A stretch of DNA of 26,349 nucleotides from a virus. Position 1 is the stretch's first letter; every line of letters starts with the position of its first letter. The stretch lies in the IMG/VR virus record IMGVR_UViG_3300033571_015661, positions 1 to 26,349 of that record; one strand, written 5' to 3'. Below the pieces are notes generated by a model. That model worked only from the letters and a program-made list of their open reading frames with translations, had not been told where the DNA came from and ran no database searches. Shown one piece after another: positions 24,163 to 26,349 of this stretch. A program made the translations under genes and the position numbers.

Positions 24163-26349
24163 ATGGGTATAGAATCTTATGTAAAAAATGGTGCGAGATG
24201 GGATGGAGATACATTCTCATTAAAATATTTTAATGTATCAAGAAATTTCACCATTTTAAAAAAAGGTAAAAATACTATAACATTAACTCCCGATCCTATT
24301 ATAGTAAGAGGATCAAGTATTACAGTAGAATTAATAGATAGAGGTGGAAATAGTATTCCTGTAGAATATTCAAATCAAGTAACCTCAGATGGAACTATAA
24401 TATTACAAGTAACCATTACAGACCAAGTATCATCGGGAACAGGTAAATTAATAATATTAGGTCAAGCACTTAGAGATGTTGATACAGGCAGATTATTAGA
24501 TCAATCAGGAAGTAATTTAGTTTGGAGAGGGTTAACGCAGATAAAATCTACAGTTGAAGAATTTAAAATTCCAAAAGATACAGAAGATATAGTATTCGAG
24601 AATAATCCAAAAGATATAAAAGTACGAGTAACTCCAATAGATGTATCGTATAGAGATAAATCAACAGATAGACCAACAATAAAAGCAGGAGCAGGTAGAT
24701 TAACCTATTTTCCCGTAATAGAATCAAGTACAACTTCAGATAATATATTAAATAAACCATCTATATTTTCAAGTATAGGTAATAATTCTATATCTAAAGT
24801 AGAGGAGCAGTCATCTGCAACAGCTTTGACTTCAATATCATCTACTGAGGGAAATCCAACAATTGTTAGTACTTTAGAAGAATTTACATCGGATATGGTA
24901 GGAGGTACTATAGTAGCAACTCCTATAGTAGAAGATAGAGTTCCTCCAAATTTACAATCAAATATAGGTAGTGTAGCAGAATACTCAGGAAATATATTAG
25001 AGGTTTTAAACTCTACAACTATAGTAGTTGATACATTATTCTTCCATACGATAAATGCAGCATCAACTAAATTTGTTGTAGACTCTTTTGAGTCTATTGT
25101 ATATTCTATAAATTTTAATAAAAATGTAAAAACTTCGGAAGGACAGAAAGTTACAGGATACGCAAAGATGTGTTTTGATAATGTAGCTACATCTAATGGT
25201 GTTATAGATAAAGTAAAAGTATCTGCCAAACCTATAGGATCTATTGGAGCACCTATGCTATTAGGTGACTTTGAAGTTATGCCACCCAATAAGATGCAGG
25301 ATACAGGTAGTTTTACATTCGATCCTAAATATGGTATTGGGTACAAAAGTGTGGGAGAGGTCACCTCGAGTAACGATATATCAAACTATTATGATTATAA
25401 TGAATATACACTAAATACTAATGCAACATCTAATTCATTCGATAATTATAATTATGAAGTAGTAACAGGAGGTTTATCTGTAGCAAATCCATCTCAAAGA
25501 AGTTCAAAAGTTACAAATGCAATTAACTTTGAATCACCTTTAGCATCATCTAATGTTACTGCATTATCAGTAAAGGATCAATATTTAGGATCAGCCAAAT
25601 CAGGAACTAAGTATAAAATATCTTTAAATGCATTTTCAGAATATGACGCATCAAAGAAACCTCCAACAGCTCAAATATTTATAGAAGGGCCTTCAATACA
25701 AGAGGGAGGAGATACCTCAAATACATTTGGAACTCTTATTGATACGATAGAGGGAGGTAACGGAGAAAGACAAGATAATTTAGAATATTATTTTACAGCA
25801 GCATCAGATTCAGATAAGATAAAATTATCATTAGTTTTAAATACAGGTATTTGGGATTTTTCAAATATGAAAGTAGAACCTTCCTCACCAACGGGTAATT
25901 CACCAAATGAGTTTTGTGTAATGGTTCCATTAGATAATCTACCTGTAAATAAGATAGATGAAGAATATGTTTTTGTTATTGATTTTTTAGATAAGAATGG
26001 AAATCCTACAAATTTAAATATTAATACTCAAAGTATTACTTTGAACAGTAATTCTACTTTAGATGAAAAATTAATAATAAATACCATAAATAGTAGTCCT
26101 GATTTACGAAGTACTATTATAGGATTAGGATCTCAAGGAGTACAAGGAGTTCAAGGATTCCAAGGATATCAAGGATACCAAGGATCACAAGGATATCAGG
26201 GAAGACAAGGCCCCCAAGGAGACCATGGACATCAAGGAAACCAAGGAGCTCAAGGAAACCAAGGCCCACAGGGTAATCAAGGGATTCAAGGAGCTCAAGG
26301 AAACCAAGGAAACACAGGACTTCAAGGAGCAGTAGGAGCTCAAGGAAAC
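24163..26349 (+). CDS. Large virion structural protein with Gly-X-Gln collagen-like repeats (3' end outside window)
   Basis: An ATG at 24163 opens a frame that stays open to the last base (729 codons, no stop), so the gene is truncated by the window edge. The start follows the previous stop by 34 bases with an A/T-rich leader. Residues 1-653 are Ser/Thr/Asn-rich and look all-beta, with no signal peptide, membrane segment or recognised catalytic motif. From residue 656 to the edge there are 24 Gly-X-Y triplets plus a partial one, with Gln in the third position in 21 of the 24 (GYQ, GNQ, GAQ and similar). Collagen-like stalks of this kind are common in phage tail fibres, so a fibre or other surface protein is likely. 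A 219-codon frame on the opposite strand at 24705-25364 lies inside it and is a shadow. Confidence 0.8.
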   Translation, partial: MGIESYVKNGARWDGDTFSLKYFNVSRNFTILKKGKNTITLTPDPIIVRGSSITVELIDRGGNSIPVEYSNQVTSDGTIILQVTITDQVSSGTGKLIILGQALRDVDTGRLLDQSGSNLVWRGLTQIKSTVEEFKIPKDTEDIVFENNPKDIKVRVTPIDVSYRDKSTDRPTIKAGAGRLTYFPVIESSTTSDNILNKPSIFSSIGNNSISKVEEQSSATALTSISSTEGNPTIVSTLEEFTSDMVGGTIVATPIVEDRVPPNLQSNIGSVAEYSGNILEVLNSTTIVVDTLFFHTINAASTKFVVDSFESIVYSINFNKNVKTSEGQKVTGYAKMCFDNVATSNGVIDKVKVSAKPIGSIGAPMLLGDFEVMPPNKMQDTGSFTFDPKYGIGYKSVGEVTSSNDISNYYDYNEYTLNTNATSNSFDNYNYEVVTGGLSVANPSQRSSKVTNAINFESPLASSNVTALSVKDQYLGSAKSGTKYKISLNAFSEYDASKKPPTAQIFIEGPSIQEGGDTSNTFGTLIDTIEGGNGERQDNLEYYFTAASDSDKIKLSLVLNTGIWDFSNMKVEPSSPTGNSPNEFCVMVPLDNLPVNKIDEEYVFVIDFLDKNGNPTNLNINTQSITLNSNSTLDEKLIINTINSSPDLRSTIIGLGSQGVQGVQGFQGYQGYQGSQGYQGRQGPQGDHGHQGNQGAQGNQGPQGNQGIQGAQGNQGNTGLQGAVGAQGN
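26128..26349 (+). repeat. Gly-X-Gln collagen-like triplet repeat, continuing past the window edge
   Basis: Repeated nnn-caa-gga units encode Gly-X-Gln triplets from 26128 to the end. Unlike the GAA/GSA/GKD collagen stretch at 4602-4748, the third position is mostly Gln and the second is highly variable (Tyr, Phe, Val, Asn, Arg, Pro, His). The two repeats therefore probably have separate origins. Confidence 0.9.

Noticed and set aside
24705-25364. 219-codon frame on the minus strand
   Set aside because: It lies entirely within the forward gene that opens at 24163 and runs to the edge; the forward frame has the operon context and ends in collagen repeats. The reverse frame has no recognisable motif.

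Overview
This window looks like the virion-structure part of a large, strongly A+T-rich, contractile-tailed (T4-like, myovirus-type) bacteriophage. All genes lie on the + strand, are packed with gaps of about 75 bases or less, and end in TAA or TGA (no TAG stop is used). No tRNA, rRNA, CRISPR array or insertion sequence is visible. Start codons are preceded by A/T-rich leaders with almost no Shine-Dalgarno-like sequence. That pattern is typical of Bacteroidota and their phages, so a Bacteroidota host is my inference, not a demonstration.

Region 1 (1-10456) is a baseplate/tail module. It holds the tail end of an unidentified gene, a gp25-like baseplate wedge protein, a gp6/baseplate-J-like wedge protein, a DNRLRE-like protein, an 802-residue collagen-like and Pro/Thr-linker protein, and a 1465-residue protein that combines a phage tail protein I-like segment with a LamG-like segment. 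Region 2 (10528-16916) holds a 228-residue conserved phage protein with an Ig-like tail and then three proteins (360, 964 and 556 residues). These three share the same C-terminal module but carry different N-terminal parts: none, adhesin-like modules, or a LamG domain. I read them as interchangeable tail, baseplate or fibre decorations.

Region 3 (16929-19903) holds small genes: a 67-residue unknown, a 185-residue conserved phage protein, an 86-residue possibly cupin-like protein, a 178-residue unknown, a SegE-like GIY-YIG nuclease and a T4 gp61/DnaG-type primase. The nuclease and primase overlap by four bases.

Region 4 (19937-24128) is a tandem pair of paralogues (657 and 735 residues). They share an N-terminal domain of unknown function that is about 84% identical, followed by diverged alpha-solenoid-like repeats. 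Both N-termini carry two L-T-E/A sequences that match the cleavage motif of T4-type prohead proteases. They may therefore be capsid-packaged internal proteins delivered to the host. This is the most promising candidate for something undescribed. Region 5 (24163-26349) is a further large structural gene, open at the window edge, that runs into Gly-X-Gln collagen-like repeats.
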